16,779 nt of DNA from the NCBI GenBank assembly GCA_036009005.1, contig DASYMP010000037.1, positions 1-16,779 on the forward strand. Reading direction: 5' to 3'. Source of the DNA: JACVRW01 sp036009005 (lineage in GTDB: Bacteria; Actinomycetota; Thermoleophilia; Solirubrobacterales; Thermoleophilaceae). How positions within the stretch are numbered: the stretch's first letter is position 1; every line of letters starts with the position of its first letter. The notes beneath the pieces are model-generated. The model was given only the letters and a program-made list of their open reading frames with translations. It was not told the DNA's origin and did not search any database. Below, one piece after another: positions 6,727 to 14,177 of this stretch. The position numbers and the translations under genes were made by a program.

Positions 6727-7297
6727 CGAGCTTCTCGTAGCGGCCGCCGTGGAACAGGAGCGGCGTGCCGGGGTTCTGGCGCGCGTACTCCACGCGCCCG
6801 AGGAACAGGGAGTGGTCGCCACCCCAGTAGGAGCGCTCGACGCGCGCCACGAAGTGGGCGAGGGCGCCGTCCACGAGCGGCGTCTCGCGCACGATCTGAA
6901 AGCGCGGGTCCGCCTCGGTGGAGCGTCCGGCGAACCGATCCGACAGCGCGGACTGCGTGGCGCACAGCACGCTCACGCCGTAATGCATGCCCTCGTGGAG
7001 CATCGAGCACATCTTCGTGCGGCGGTCGACCGAGATCAGCACGAGCGGTGGCTCGAGCGAGACGGACATGAAGGCGTTCGCGGTCATACCGTGCACCTCG
7101 TCGCCCTTGAGGGTGGTGATCACGGTGACCCCCGTGGCGAACATCCCGAGCGTGCGCCGCAGCGCGACCGCTGGATCCTGCCCGTCCTCGCCCACATCGG
7201 GGTGCTCCGCCTCCGCGTACTCGTCGTAGGGGCTCGCCCCGATCCCGTCCGGCCCCGTGAAGCTGATCGGAAACTGGAATTCCTGCGGCTCGGTCAC
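6719..7297 (-). CDS. HpaC/NtaB-type flavin reductase
   Basis: A 192-aa protein. Residues 42-192 form the short-chain flavin reductase domain: ALRRTLGMFATGVTVITT, the FMN-site stretch MTANAFMSVSLEPPLVLISV, then the later core with HFVARVERSYWGGDHSLFLGRVE near 148. About 40 extra N-terminal residues, acidic and probably flexible, precede it. Such proteins use NAD(P)H to make free reduced flavin for a partner monooxygenase. The likely partner is the acyl-CoA-dehydrogenase-fold protein encoded two genes upstream in the same operon. The GTG start at 7297 overlaps the previous stop as GTGA, so translation is coupled; the longer open frame upstream is a shadow. Confidence 0.92.
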   Translation of the reverse strand: MTEPQEFQFPISFTGPDGIGASPYDEYAEAEHPDVGEDGQDPAVALRRTLGMFATGVTVITTLKGDEVHGMTANAFMSVSLEPPLVLISVDRRTKMCSMLHEGMHYGVSVLCATQSALSDRFAGRSTEADPRFQIVRETPLVDGALAHFVARVERSYWGGDHSLFLGRVEYARQNPGTPLLFHGGRYEKLGA

Positions 7298-9660
7298 GCG
7301 CGCGGGCGTTCCTTCTTCGGGTCGTAGAACGGGAAGCCCACCACCTGCGCGGGGATCCGCTTCTGGAGTCCGTCGAGCTTGCCCACCTCGACGGCCGTGC
7401 CCTCGTCCGAGTACTGGATCGACATTCGGCAGAGCGCGATGTTCTTCCGCAGCGTCGGGCTCCGCGTGCCGCTCGTGACCACGCCCACCCGCCGGCGGCC
7501 CACGTAGACCTCGTCGCCGTGGCCGGCGATCTCGTTGCCCTCGAGCTCGAGCCCGACGAGCTTCCGCTGCGGGTGGGAGGAGCGCTCGACGAGGGCGTCC
7601 TTGCCCACGAAGTCGTCCTCGGACTCGAGCTTGACGGCGAAGCCGATGCCGGCCTCGAACGGGTCCACCTGGTCGTCGAACTCGTAGCCGGCGAAGATCA
7701 GCCCGGCCTCGATGCGGATCATGTCGAGCGCCTCGAGTCCGAGCGGCGTCAGGCCGTGCGGCTGGCCCGCGTCCCAGATCGCGTCCCAGACGGCCGGGCC
7801 GTCGTCCGGGTGGCAGAAGACCTCGTAGCCGAGCTCGCCCGTGTAGCCCGTGCGTGAGACCACTACCGGGATGCCCCGGTAGCCGCCGATCCGCCCCACG
7901 AGGAAGCGGAACCACTTGAGCTCCTCCATCGACGGGTGCGTGGGCGACGTCCATACGAGCTCGCGCATGATGTCCCGCGAGGCCGGCCCCTGGACGGCCA
8001 CGTTGTGGAGCTGGTCGGTCGAGGGCTTCACGAACGCCTTGAGGCCGAGCCGCTCGCCGAGCTGCTTCAGCCAGACGCCGTCGTAGGCGTCGCCGCCCAC
8101 GAAGCGGAAGTTGTTGTCGCCGAGCCGGAAGACCGTGGCGTCGTCGATCATCCCGCCGGTCTCGTTGCACATCGCCGTGTAGACCACCTGGCCCACCGCC
8201 AGCCGGCGGATGTCGCGCGTCACGGCGTGCTGCAGGAGCGTCTCGGCGTCCGGCCCCAGCACCTCCCACTTGCGCAGCGGCGAGAGGTCCATCACGACGG
8301 CCTTCTCGCGGCAGGCCCAGTACTCCGCGATCGCGCCCTCGTTGTTGAAGCAATGCGGCAGCCAGTAGCCGCGGTACTCCACGAAGCTCTCGGTGAGCTC
8401 GCTCGTGCGCGGGTGGAACGCCGTTTCCTTTGTCAGCACTGGCTCTGCCTCCGGGGTCACGCGATGGGCGATGGCCGTCGAGAAGCGGTTCTCGGGCGAG
8501 TAGACGCGCACGTGGACGTCCGTGCACTCCCACGCGTTGGCCGGGTCGATGTCGTCGGGGCACGCGGACGAGGCGCACACGAGGTCCGTCATCGCCTTCA
8601 TCAGCACGTAGTCGCCGGGACGCGACCACGGCTCGTCCGAGACGATCGCGTTGTCGGCCTCGACCCTCGTGTTGAAGAAGAAGTTCACGGCCTCCCAGCC
8701 GGCGCGCGCCGCGATGCCGTACGGGTCCAGCTGCACGTTGAAGTTGTCCGTGCAGTTCACGTGGCCGGGATAGCCCATGTCCTCGTAGTAGCGGCGCGTG
8801 CAGGCGAGCCCAAACGTGTCGTGGCGCCCGACGGTGTCGCGCACCACCTGCACGAGCGGGTCCATGTCCACGTCGAGGAACTTGCTGTAGAGCCCCGGCA
8901 CCGGGTAGGCCGCGCCCATCAGCGTGCGCGTGGTCACGCCGTCCATCCCGCGCTCGAGGCCCTTCTCGAGCTTCGCCCGGTGGAAGGCGAGGAAGTCCGA
9001 GCACTGGCGGCCCTGCACGTCGATCACCTGGATGTACTCGCCCTCGCGCACCTCGTAGGCGAGCACGCTGGCCCGGTCCACGCGGAGGTCGAGGCGCGGC
9101 TCGGCGAGCGGCGCGGGGAGGTCCACGTCGGCGGACTTGCGCGGCGTCTGGCGCTTGATCTCCACGACGAGCGCGGAGGCCGGCGGATCGCCGTCCACGA
9201 GGCGACCGCCCGGCGCGGCCACCACGAGCAGCGCGTCGCGCTCGACCGGGAACGACTCCGACGCGCCCGCCGGGCTGTCCGCGCCGAACAGCAGCGCCGC
9301 ACGCGCCTCATCCGGCCGCAGGCCGCGCGCGTGGAGCGCGCCGAGGAAGCCGTCGTCGGCGCCGCGCGCCACGAGGCCGCGCAGCACCGTGGCCGGCGCC
9401 TCCGCCTCCAGTCCGAGCGCGCCGAGGTCCTCGCAGACGTTCCCGCGCGGGCCGCTCGGCGCCGGACCGCTCCGGCCGTCCGCTGACAGCACCGTGAGCT
9501 CGGCCGGCTGGCCGCCGTCGGGGTCGATCACGGTCACGCGATCGCCCGCGCGTAGCTCGACCGCGGTCGCCGAGCCGGGACGCACCGACCAGCTCTCGAA
9601 GCTCCGGTCGACCGGCCGGAGGCCGGAGATCAGCGAGGGAGGCGTGGCCTGGACCGTCAC
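7294..9660 (-). CDS. Tandem DUF1989 - GcvT aminomethyltransferase fusion
   Basis: A 788-aa fusion. Residues about 190-390 are a DUF1989 (urea-carboxylase-associated) domain: AYEVREGEYIQVIDVQGRQC, then GHVNCTDNFNVQLDPYG and CPDDIDPANAWECTDVHV, with several Cys able to bind metal. Residues about 30-170 look like a second, shortened DUF1989 copy (VELRAGDRVTVIDPDGG). Residues about 425-778 are a GcvT/DMGDH-C type tetrahydrofolate-dependent domain with CNETGGMIDD (folate-site Asp), SRTGYTGELGYEV and LGLEALDMIRIEAG. It should transfer a one-carbon unit from an amine to tetrahydrofolate; DUF1989 relatives act on carboxyguanidine. The GTG start at 9660 overlaps the upstream stop (GTGA), and its own stop overlaps the flavin reductase start likewise. 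Its true substrate is unknown. Confidence 0.88.
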   Translation of the reverse strand: MTVQATPPSLISGLRPVDRSFESWSVRPGSATAVELRAGDRVTVIDPDGGQPAELTVLSADGRSGPAPSGPRGNVCEDLGALGLEAEAPATVLRGLVARGADDGFLGALHARGLRPDEARAALLFGADSPAGASESFPVERDALLVVAAPGGRLVDGDPPASALVVEIKRQTPRKSADVDLPAPLAEPRLDLRVDRASVLAYEVREGEYIQVIDVQGRQCSDFLAFHRAKLEKGLERGMDGVTTRTLMGAAYPVPGLYSKFLDVDMDPLVQVVRDTVGRHDTFGLACTRRYYEDMGYPGHVNCTDNFNVQLDPYGIAARAGWEAVNFFFNTRVEADNAIVSDEPWSRPGDYVLMKAMTDLVCASSACPDDIDPANAWECTDVHVRVYSPENRFSTAIAHRVTPEAEPVLTKETAFHPRTSELTESFVEYRGYWLPHCFNNEGAIAEYWACREKAVVMDLSPLRKWEVLGPDAETLLQHAVTRDIRRLAVGQVVYTAMCNETGGMIDDATVFRLGDNNFRFVGGDAYDGVWLKQLGERLGLKAFVKPSTDQLHNVAVQGPASRDIMRELVWTSPTHPSMEELKWFRFLVGRIGGYRGIPVVVSRTGYTGELGYEVFCHPDDGPAVWDAIWDAGQPHGLTPLGLEALDMIRIEAGLIFAGYEFDDQVDPFEAGIGFAVKLESEDDFVGKDALVERSSHPQRKLVGLELEGNEIAGHGDEVYVGRRRVGVVTSGTRSPTLRKNIALCRMSIQYSDEGTAVEVGKLDGLQKRIPAQVVGFPFYDPKKERPRA

Positions 9661-11060
9661 GCCTTGGCCGCCGGCTCCTTCGCCTCGTCCTTCTCGGCCT
9701 GGTCCATCAGCTCCTTTGCCAGCTCGCGCTTGGCGGTCGAGTCGAGCTTCTTGACCTCGTTCTCGACCACGCGGCGGTTGTAGGTCTGGTTCCAGTAGTC
9801 GAGCACGTCGAAGCCGAGCAGCACGGCCTTGCCCACGAACTGACGCAGCACCTCGTTGGTCGGGCCCATGACCCAGCCGGCCTTGGCGTCGCGCACGTAG
9901 CGCTCGAGCTCCATGTCGCGCTTGTAGCCGGAGCCGCCGCACGCGTGGAGCATCTTGTCCACGTGGTGAGCCACGTTCTTCGCGGCCTCGAACTTGATCT
10001 GCCACGCCCAGTGGAGGTAGTCCGCGCGCGCGGTCTCCCCCACCTCGAGGATCCGCCGGTTGTCGTCGGTCACGCGGTCCATCGCCTGAGCCACCGACAT
10101 CACGAACACGCGGCAGGCGTTCGTGTCCATCACGGCCTCGCCGACGTAGTCCTGGATCGTCGGGTAGTCCGCCACGCGCATCCCCACGTCCACGTGGCGC
10201 TTGCGCGTCGTGTGGCGCTTGGCGATGTCGATCGCACCGAGCGTGATCCCGTTCCAGACCGACGACGAGCCGATCAGGAACCACGGGTCCACGGCCTCGT
10301 CGTTCGAAGCGGCGCCGTCGCCGACCGGGCCCACGACCTGCTCAGCCGGGATCTGCACATCCTCCACCTGGATCGGGCCGGACTGGTTGCCGCGCAGGCC
10401 GAGCGCGTCCCACAGCGAGGGCTGTGCCTTCACGTCGTCGCCGTCGATCACGAACACCGACAGGTCGTCGTAGCCCTTGAAGTCGGGGCTCGTGGTCTGC
10501 ACCACGTAGAAGTCGGCGAAGCCGCCCGAGGTCGTCCAGGACGCCTTCTTGTTGACCTTGTAGCCGCCGTTCGACTTCTCGGCCTTCGAGGAGAACGGGT
10601 ACCAGAAGTGCGAGCCCGTCTCCGGGTCCGAGTAGGACAGCGTGCCGATCTTCACGTCCTCGTTGAGCGGGCGGATGTACTTGTCCACGAGCTCCGGCGT
10701 CGGGCGCAGCATGATCGTGGCCACCGCGGCCGTGTGCATGACGTAACACATGGCTGTCGAGGCGCAGCCGTAGCGCGCCAGCGTCTCGCACACCATCGTG
10801 AAGGCCACGTGGTTCTCGCCGAGACCGCCGTACTCCTCGGGCACGGTCAGCGCAAGGAAGCCGTTCTCGGCGAGGATCTCGAAGTTCCGGCGCGGGTACA
10901 GCAGCTCGTCGTCCGAGCGCTTCGCGTTCGCGCGCATCTCCTGCTCGCAGAGCTCGATCAGCTTGGCGCGCAGTTCCTTCTGGCGCTCGGTCAGGAACCA
11001 GTCCGGATCCCACTCGTAGCCGAGGCCCCAGAAGGGCTCGCCTCCCCACGTCTTCTCCAC
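9657..11060 (-). CDS. Acyl-CoA-dehydrogenase-fold flavoprotein, probable monooxygenase
   Basis: A 467-aa protein with the ACAD fold: N-terminal helices (LTVPEEYGGLG near 71), the middle beta domain (LSYSDPETGSH, ASWTTSGGFADFYVV) and the C-terminal helices (HACGGSGYKRDMELERYVRDAK). In acyl-CoA dehydrogenases the catalytic Glu sits in YEGTNEI; here the same place reads VMGPTNEV, with Gly399. Isovaleryl-CoA dehydrogenase also has Gly there but uses a Glu in another helix; I see no sure equivalent, although Glu255 cannot be excluded. With a flavin reductase in the operon, an oxygen-using role like DszC or HsaA fits better than dehydrogenation. The last 50 residues are a charged Lys/Glu tail. GTG start with a GGGAG ribosome site 7 nt away. 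First gene of the operon, under a GTAC-type operator. Confidence 0.85.
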   Translation of the reverse strand: MEKTWGGEPFWGLGYEWDPDWFLTERQKELRAKLIELCEQEMRANAKRSDDELLYPRRNFEILAENGFLALTVPEEYGGLGENHVAFTMVCETLARYGCASTAMCYVMHTAAVATIMLRPTPELVDKYIRPLNEDVKIGTLSYSDPETGSHFWYPFSSKAEKSNGGYKVNKKASWTTSGGFADFYVVQTTSPDFKGYDDLSVFVIDGDDVKAQPSLWDALGLRGNQSGPIQVEDVQIPAEQVVGPVGDGAASNDEAVDPWFLIGSSSVWNGITLGAIDIAKRHTTRKRHVDVGMRVADYPTIQDYVGEAVMDTNACRVFVMSVAQAMDRVTDDNRRILEVGETARADYLHWAWQIKFEAAKNVAHHVDKMLHACGGSGYKRDMELERYVRDAKAGWVMGPTNEVLRQFVGKAVLLGFDVLDYWNQTYNRRVVENEVKKLDSTAKRELAKELMDQAEKDEAKEPAAKA

Positions 11061-11103
11061 GTCGTATCTCCCGAGGTCGGGGGCCTTGCGCGTAGGCGCG
11101 TTC

Positions 11104-11152
11104 GTACAAATATGTACAGGGCGGTTCTACCGCATGTGGGCAATCCACACAA
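11104..11152 (-). promoter_or_regulatory. Promoter and GTAC-N6-GTAC operator of the flavoprotein operon
   Basis: Read on the minus strand: weak -35 TTGTGT (11152-11147), 17 nt, -10 TAGAAC (11129-11124), 6 nt, then GTACATATTTGTAC (11117-11104) followed by GA. The 14-bp element is an inverted repeat (GTACA/TGTAC, 4-nt centre) placed over the expected transcription start, and it ends 43 bp before the GTG of the flavoprotein gene. The same layout is found in front of the permease gene. Confidence 0.6.
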
Positions 11153-11173
11153 GGCGCGCGAGAGCGCCGCTCG

Positions 11174-11635
11174 TCAGTCGCCGGCGATCCAGACGAGGCA
11201 GGCGGCGTGCCGCTTCACCTCGCGGGCGGCCCGGCGGAAGCGCCGGCGCGGCACGCGGCCGCGCTTCGGGCCGAGCACGAGCAGCCCGGCGCCGCGCTCG
11301 TTCGCCACCTGGACGATCGCCTTGGCGGGGCGCGGGGTGGTCACGCGCAGGTGCTGCACGCGTATGCCGAGCGCCGCCGCGCGCTCGGCCGTGGCCCGCA
11401 CGGCGTCGTAGTCCTCGCGCGAGGGATCGAGCGCCCCGAGGTGGAGCGTGCGCGGCGAGTAGGCGGCGGCCACCGCGTTCACCACTATCAGCGGCACCCC
11501 GGCGTCGAGTGCGCTGTCGATCGCGAGCCGCTCCGCCTCCGGATCGAGCCGTGACGACAGCGTCGCGAGCATCACCGGCCGCGCGGCGGCGATGCCGCCG
11601 GCGTGAGGGTCGACGCGATCGAGAACGGGCTGCAC
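11174..11635 (-). CDS. Degenerate universal-stress-type protein, paralogue 1
   Basis: A 153-aa protein with a UspA-like alternation: an N-terminal strand ARPVMLATLSSRLDPEAERL, a helix AIDSALDAG, a strand VPLIVVNAV, the middle DYDAVRATAERAAALGIRV, and the end GAGLLVLGPKRGR...HAACLVWIA. The ATP-binding G-x2-G-x9-G(S/T) loop of true Usp proteins is not preserved, so nucleotide binding is doubtful. Very basic near residues 125-140. It is clearly a tandem duplicate of the next gene (shared ATLS, IDSA, AGVPL, DAVRATA, ACLVWIA). The GTG start at 11635 gives the same N-terminal layout as the paralogue, but there is no good ribosome site. About 113 bp separate it from the flavoprotein gene; that gap holds the GTAC operator. 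Confidence 0.72.
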   Translation of the reverse strand: MQPVLDRVDPHAGGIAAARPVMLATLSSRLDPEAERLAIDSALDAGVPLIVVNAVAAAYSPRTLHLGALDPSREDYDAVRATAERAAALGIRVQHLRVTTPRPAKAIVQVANERGAGLLVLGPKRGRVPRRRFRRAAREVKRHAACLVWIAGD

Positions 11636-11675
11636 GCATAGGGAAAATGCCCGGCCGCCCGACCCGCAAACCCGG

Positions 11676-12158
11676 CTACCCGTCCGGCGCGATCCAGACG
11701 AGGCATGCGGCCTCGCGCCGGATGCGGCGAACGGCGCGCCGGAAGCGGAAACCGCTGATGCGGCTGAGATCCGGCCCGAACACGAGCAGCCCGGCGTCGC
11801 GCTCTGTCACCACCTGGAGCAGAGCCTTCAACGGGTGCGTCGTTCGCACCCGCAACAGCTCCGTCTTCACGCCGAGCTCGGCCGCCCTCCGAGCTGTGGC
11901 GCGCACCGCGTCGAGGTCCTCCTCGTGCGGGAGCGTGGTGTGCTCGGGCCCCATGAGGATCATGGTGGTCGTGTAGAGCGGGAGCCTGATCACGTTCACC
12001 AGCAACAGCGGCACGCCGGCCTCGACGGCGCTGTCGATCGCCATGCGCTCGGCGCTTGGCTCCACGCGGACCGACAGGGTGGCGAGCACCACGGGTCGCG
12101 CGCGGGTCCCTTCACCCCGCTCGCTGCGGCCTTCTCGGCGGTCGACGAGTTGCGACAT
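11676..12158 (-). CDS. Degenerate universal-stress-type protein, paralogue 2
   Basis: A 160-aa protein paralogous to the preceding entry. It has the pattern RPVVLATLSVRVEPSAERMA, IDSAVEAGVPLLLVNV, DAVRATARRAAELGVKTELL, RDAGLLVFGPDLSR and REAACLVWIAPDG. As in its twin, the Usp nucleotide loop is replaced (GPDLSRISGF). The first 20 residues are polar and basic, probably disordered. The ATG at 12158 has a clear GGAGG about 9 nt upstream; the much longer open frame through it on this strand is a shadow. It is divergent from the APC permease across 90 bp that contain two overlapping GTAC palindromes, so it may share the permease's regulator. Its role is unknown. Confidence 0.75.
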   Translation of the reverse strand: MSQLVDRREGRSERGEGTRARPVVLATLSVRVEPSAERMAIDSAVEAGVPLLLVNVIRLPLYTTTMILMGPEHTTLPHEEDLDAVRATARRAAELGVKTELLRVRTTHPLKALLQVVTERDAGLLVFGPDLSRISGFRFRRAVRRIRREAACLVWIAPDG

Positions 12159-12159
12159 G

Positions 12160-12209
12160 TTGACGAGCCTCCGCGACACATGGTACAAGGGGCCTGTACC
12201 AATTGGTAC
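12160..12209 (+). promoter_or_regulatory. Permease promoter with overlapping GTAC palindromes
   Basis: A -35 TTGACG (12160-12165), 18 nt, -10 TACAAG (12184-12189), 6 nt, then the perfect 14-bp palindrome GTACCAATTGGTAC (12196-12209) followed by GA. A second inverted repeat, GGTACA-N7-TGTACC (12182-12200), overlaps both the -10 and the first palindrome, giving three GGTAC half-sites. This is a strong repressor-site layout 39 bp before the permease ATG, and it also faces the divergent stress-type gene. Confidence 0.65.
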
Positions 12210-12248
12210 GACGCTGGCCGCTGACCGAACGAGGGAGAGGAAGGCTTC

Positions 12249-13742
12249 ATGGCGCATGCCGAGGTTGAGGAGAGGCAACTCCTCAAGGCGATGACATGGT
12301 GGGACGGCTTCGTGGTCGCCCTTGCCAACCCCGGGTTCCTGATCGCCGCGCTCGGCGCATCGATCGGCGCTCTCGGAACCACCGGAGCTTTCGTGCTGTG
12401 GTCGATCTCGATCACCCTCGGAGCGCTTCAGAACAACATCCACGCCGAGCTCGCGGGCATGTTCCCGAGCAAATCCGGCGGCATCGCGCTGTACGCCCAC
12501 GAGGCATGGCGTAAGTACCTGACGCTGATCGGCCCGCTGGCGACGTTCGGCTACTGGATCGGCTGGTCGGTCGTGCTGTCGATCAACGGCCTCGTGGCCG
12601 GCACGCTCATCCAGGCCGAGTGGTTCTCGAGCAGCACCTGGACCGAGTCCGCGGGCACGTTCGACCTCTCCCTGCCGATCGTGATCGGCATCGGGCTCAT
12701 CATCCTCGTGTGGGTCTTCAACGTCTTCGGCGTGCGGCCCGCCGTGTGGTTCGGTTACCTGACCGGCGGCCTGCTCGTCATCCCCGCCTTCGTGCTCATG
12801 TTCCTCCCGTACATCACGGGCGACTGGTCGAGCAACAACATGGACTGGGCGATCGGGGCCAACGGCGGCCTCGCTCTCGCGCTCGTCTGGCTCTACTTCA
12901 TGTGCTGGTCGTCGTACGGGATCGAGGTGGTGGCCACCTTCACGCCCGAGTACCACGACACCGAACGTGACACGGCCCGCGCGCTGCGCTCGGCCGCGCT
13001 CTTCTCCGGCGTGGTCTACATCCTGCTCCCGCTCGGCGTGGGCGGCACGCTCGGCACCGCGGCGGTGGCGAAGGACGGCACGTTCATCGCCTTCTACAAG
13101 CAGGCCTTCGACTCGATCGTCGGATCTGGCCTCGCGCACGTGATGATCGCGTGCATCGTCGGCGGCCTCGTCCTGTCGATGAACACGGCCACCATGGACG
13201 GCTCGCGCGCCCTGTACGGCATCTCGAAGGACGGGATGACGATCAGGTGGCTCGGCGTCCTGAACCGGAACCACGTGCCGGGCCGCGCCATGACCGTCGA
13301 CGCGATCCTGAACATCATCCTGATCTCGGCCTTCGCCGGTGTGCTCGAGATCCTCGCGGTATCGAACGTGGGCTACGTGTTCGCCACCTGTACCGCGCTG
13401 AGCGCGTTCGTCCTGCTCCGGCGGGACCGGCCGAACTGGCCGCGGCCGATCCGGCTCCCGAACTACTGGGTGCCGATCGCGAGTGTGCTGTTCCTGATCA
13501 ACCTCACGTTCCTGATCGTCGGCGGCTTCCTCTACTCGGGCGGCTTCCTGGGGATCGAGGGCTACGGGTACGGCTGGGACAAGACACGCGCCGGCCTGTT
13601 CGTGCTGCTGGCGGCGCTGCTCATGTACATATGGCGCCACGTGGTCGAGGACAAGATCCCGCTCCAGCTGCGGGAGAAGGTCCCCGCCACGCCGGACGAG
13701 GCGACGGCCACGACGCCGGCCGCCGCGCCCGCCGCCACGTAG
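12249..13742 (+). CDS. APC-superfamily amino-acid/amine permease
   Basis: A 497-aa integral membrane transporter with about 12 hydrophobic segments. The first helix region WWDGFVVALANPGFLIAALG takes the place of the substrate-binding glycine-rich turn of APC permeases, and AELAGMFPSKSGGIALYAHE is the conserved loop after helix 2. The C-terminal 35 residues are polar, ending in an Ala/Thr-rich tail. It should import an amino acid or amine by cation symport; the substrate is not predictable. The ATG is preceded by GAGAGGAAGG about 5 nt away. Upstream lie the GTAC palindromes shared with the flavoprotein operon, which suggests it feeds that pathway. It converges on the zinc-ribbon gene with 4 bp between stops. 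Confidence 0.93.
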   Translation: MAHAEVEERQLLKAMTWWDGFVVALANPGFLIAALGASIGALGTTGAFVLWSISITLGALQNNIHAELAGMFPSKSGGIALYAHEAWRKYLTLIGPLATFGYWIGWSVVLSINGLVAGTLIQAEWFSSSTWTESAGTFDLSLPIVIGIGLIILVWVFNVFGVRPAVWFGYLTGGLLVIPAFVLMFLPYITGDWSSNNMDWAIGANGGLALALVWLYFMCWSSYGIEVVATFTPEYHDTERDTARALRSAALFSGVVYILLPLGVGGTLGTAAVAKDGTFIAFYKQAFDSIVGSGLAHVMIACIVGGLVLSMNTATMDGSRALYGISKDGMTIRWLGVLNRNHVPGRAMTVDAILNIILISAFAGVLEILAVSNVGYVFATCTALSAFVLLRRDRPNWPRPIRLPNYWVPIASVLFLINLTFLIVGGFLYSGGFLGIEGYGYGWDKTRAGLFVLLAALLMYIWRHVVEDKIPLQLREKVPATPDEATATTPAAAPAAT

Positions 13743-13746
13743 GGCG

Positions 13747-14163
13747 CTACTCCGCCCGCAACTGCCATACCGGGAGGCCCTTGATGGCCTCCCGGTAGCG
13801 CCTGCGCTGAATCGGGCGGATGAACACGAACCAGGTCACGAGCGCGACCGGCAGCAGGAAGAAGACGCCCGGGATGTTCCCGGTCAGCGTGAAGACGATC
13901 GCGGCGAGCGCCACCAGCGAGCCGAACGCGATCGGCAGCAGCCGGAAGCGCAGGGTGAGCTGGCGGATCTCCTCGTACTCGTCACGCGGGATGCGGCTCG
14001 TGTCGTAGCTGCGCGCGCAGCTCTCGCAGCGCCACGTCTCCCCGTAGGCGAGGTAGCGCGTCTGCCCGCACTCGCAGTTGACCGTGATGCGCGGCCCCTT
14101 GAGGACCGACCCCGGCTCCTCGAGCTCACGAGCCTGCCGCTTGGGTCTGTTGCGCCGGGCCAT
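13747..14163 (-). CDS. Zinc-ribbon protein with two membrane segments
   Basis: A 138-aa protein. A basic N-terminus is followed by a zinc-ribbon-like Cys set, C30-x-C32 ... C46-x2-C49 (NCECGQ, WRCESCA), then two hydrophobic segments at about 74-93 and 97-115 separated by a short TGNIPG turn, and a basic end. Probably a small inner-membrane protein with a cytosolic zinc knuckle. No known function. It is the last gene of the operon, 14 bp after the FAD oxidoreductase stop. Its 3' end contains a perfect 12-bp hairpin that may stop transcription coming from the permease. Confidence 0.8.
   Translation of the reverse strand: MARRNRPKRQARELEEPGSVLKGPRITVNCECGQTRYLAYGETWRCESCARSYDTSRIPRDEYEEIRQLTLRFRLLPIAFGSLVALAAIVFTLTGNIPGVFFLLPVALVTWFVFIRPIQRRRYREAIKGLPVWQLRAE
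13768..13797. terminator. Perfect 12-bp hairpin inside a gene 3' end
   Basis: TACCGGGAGGCC (13768-13779) and GGCCTCCCGGTA (13786-13797) form a perfect stem with a 6-nt loop, starting 26 nt after the permease stop. The stem lies wholly in the coding sequence of the convergent zinc-ribbon gene (codons for YREAIKGLPV). No T tract follows. Confidence 0.5.
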
Positions 14164-14177
14164 GGGGCCGGAGTCTC

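Noticed and set aside
7936..9486. Long plus-strand open frames opposite the operon (also 9945-11411 and 5590-7071)
   Set aside because: They have Arg/His/Ala-rich composition, no recognisable domain, and lie opposite genes with strong family motifs and overlapping start/stops.
11153..11168. GGCGC...GCGCC inverted repeat after the stress-type gene as a terminator
   Set aside because: Only 5 bp in very GC-rich sequence with no T tract; too weak to call.
11676..13640. A 654-codon open frame on the minus strand through the permease gene
   Set aside because: It is antisense to a clear 12-helix permease and has charged low-complexity composition (Asp/Glu/Arg/His) typical of GC-rich shadows. Only its last 160 residues, the stress-type protein, are real.
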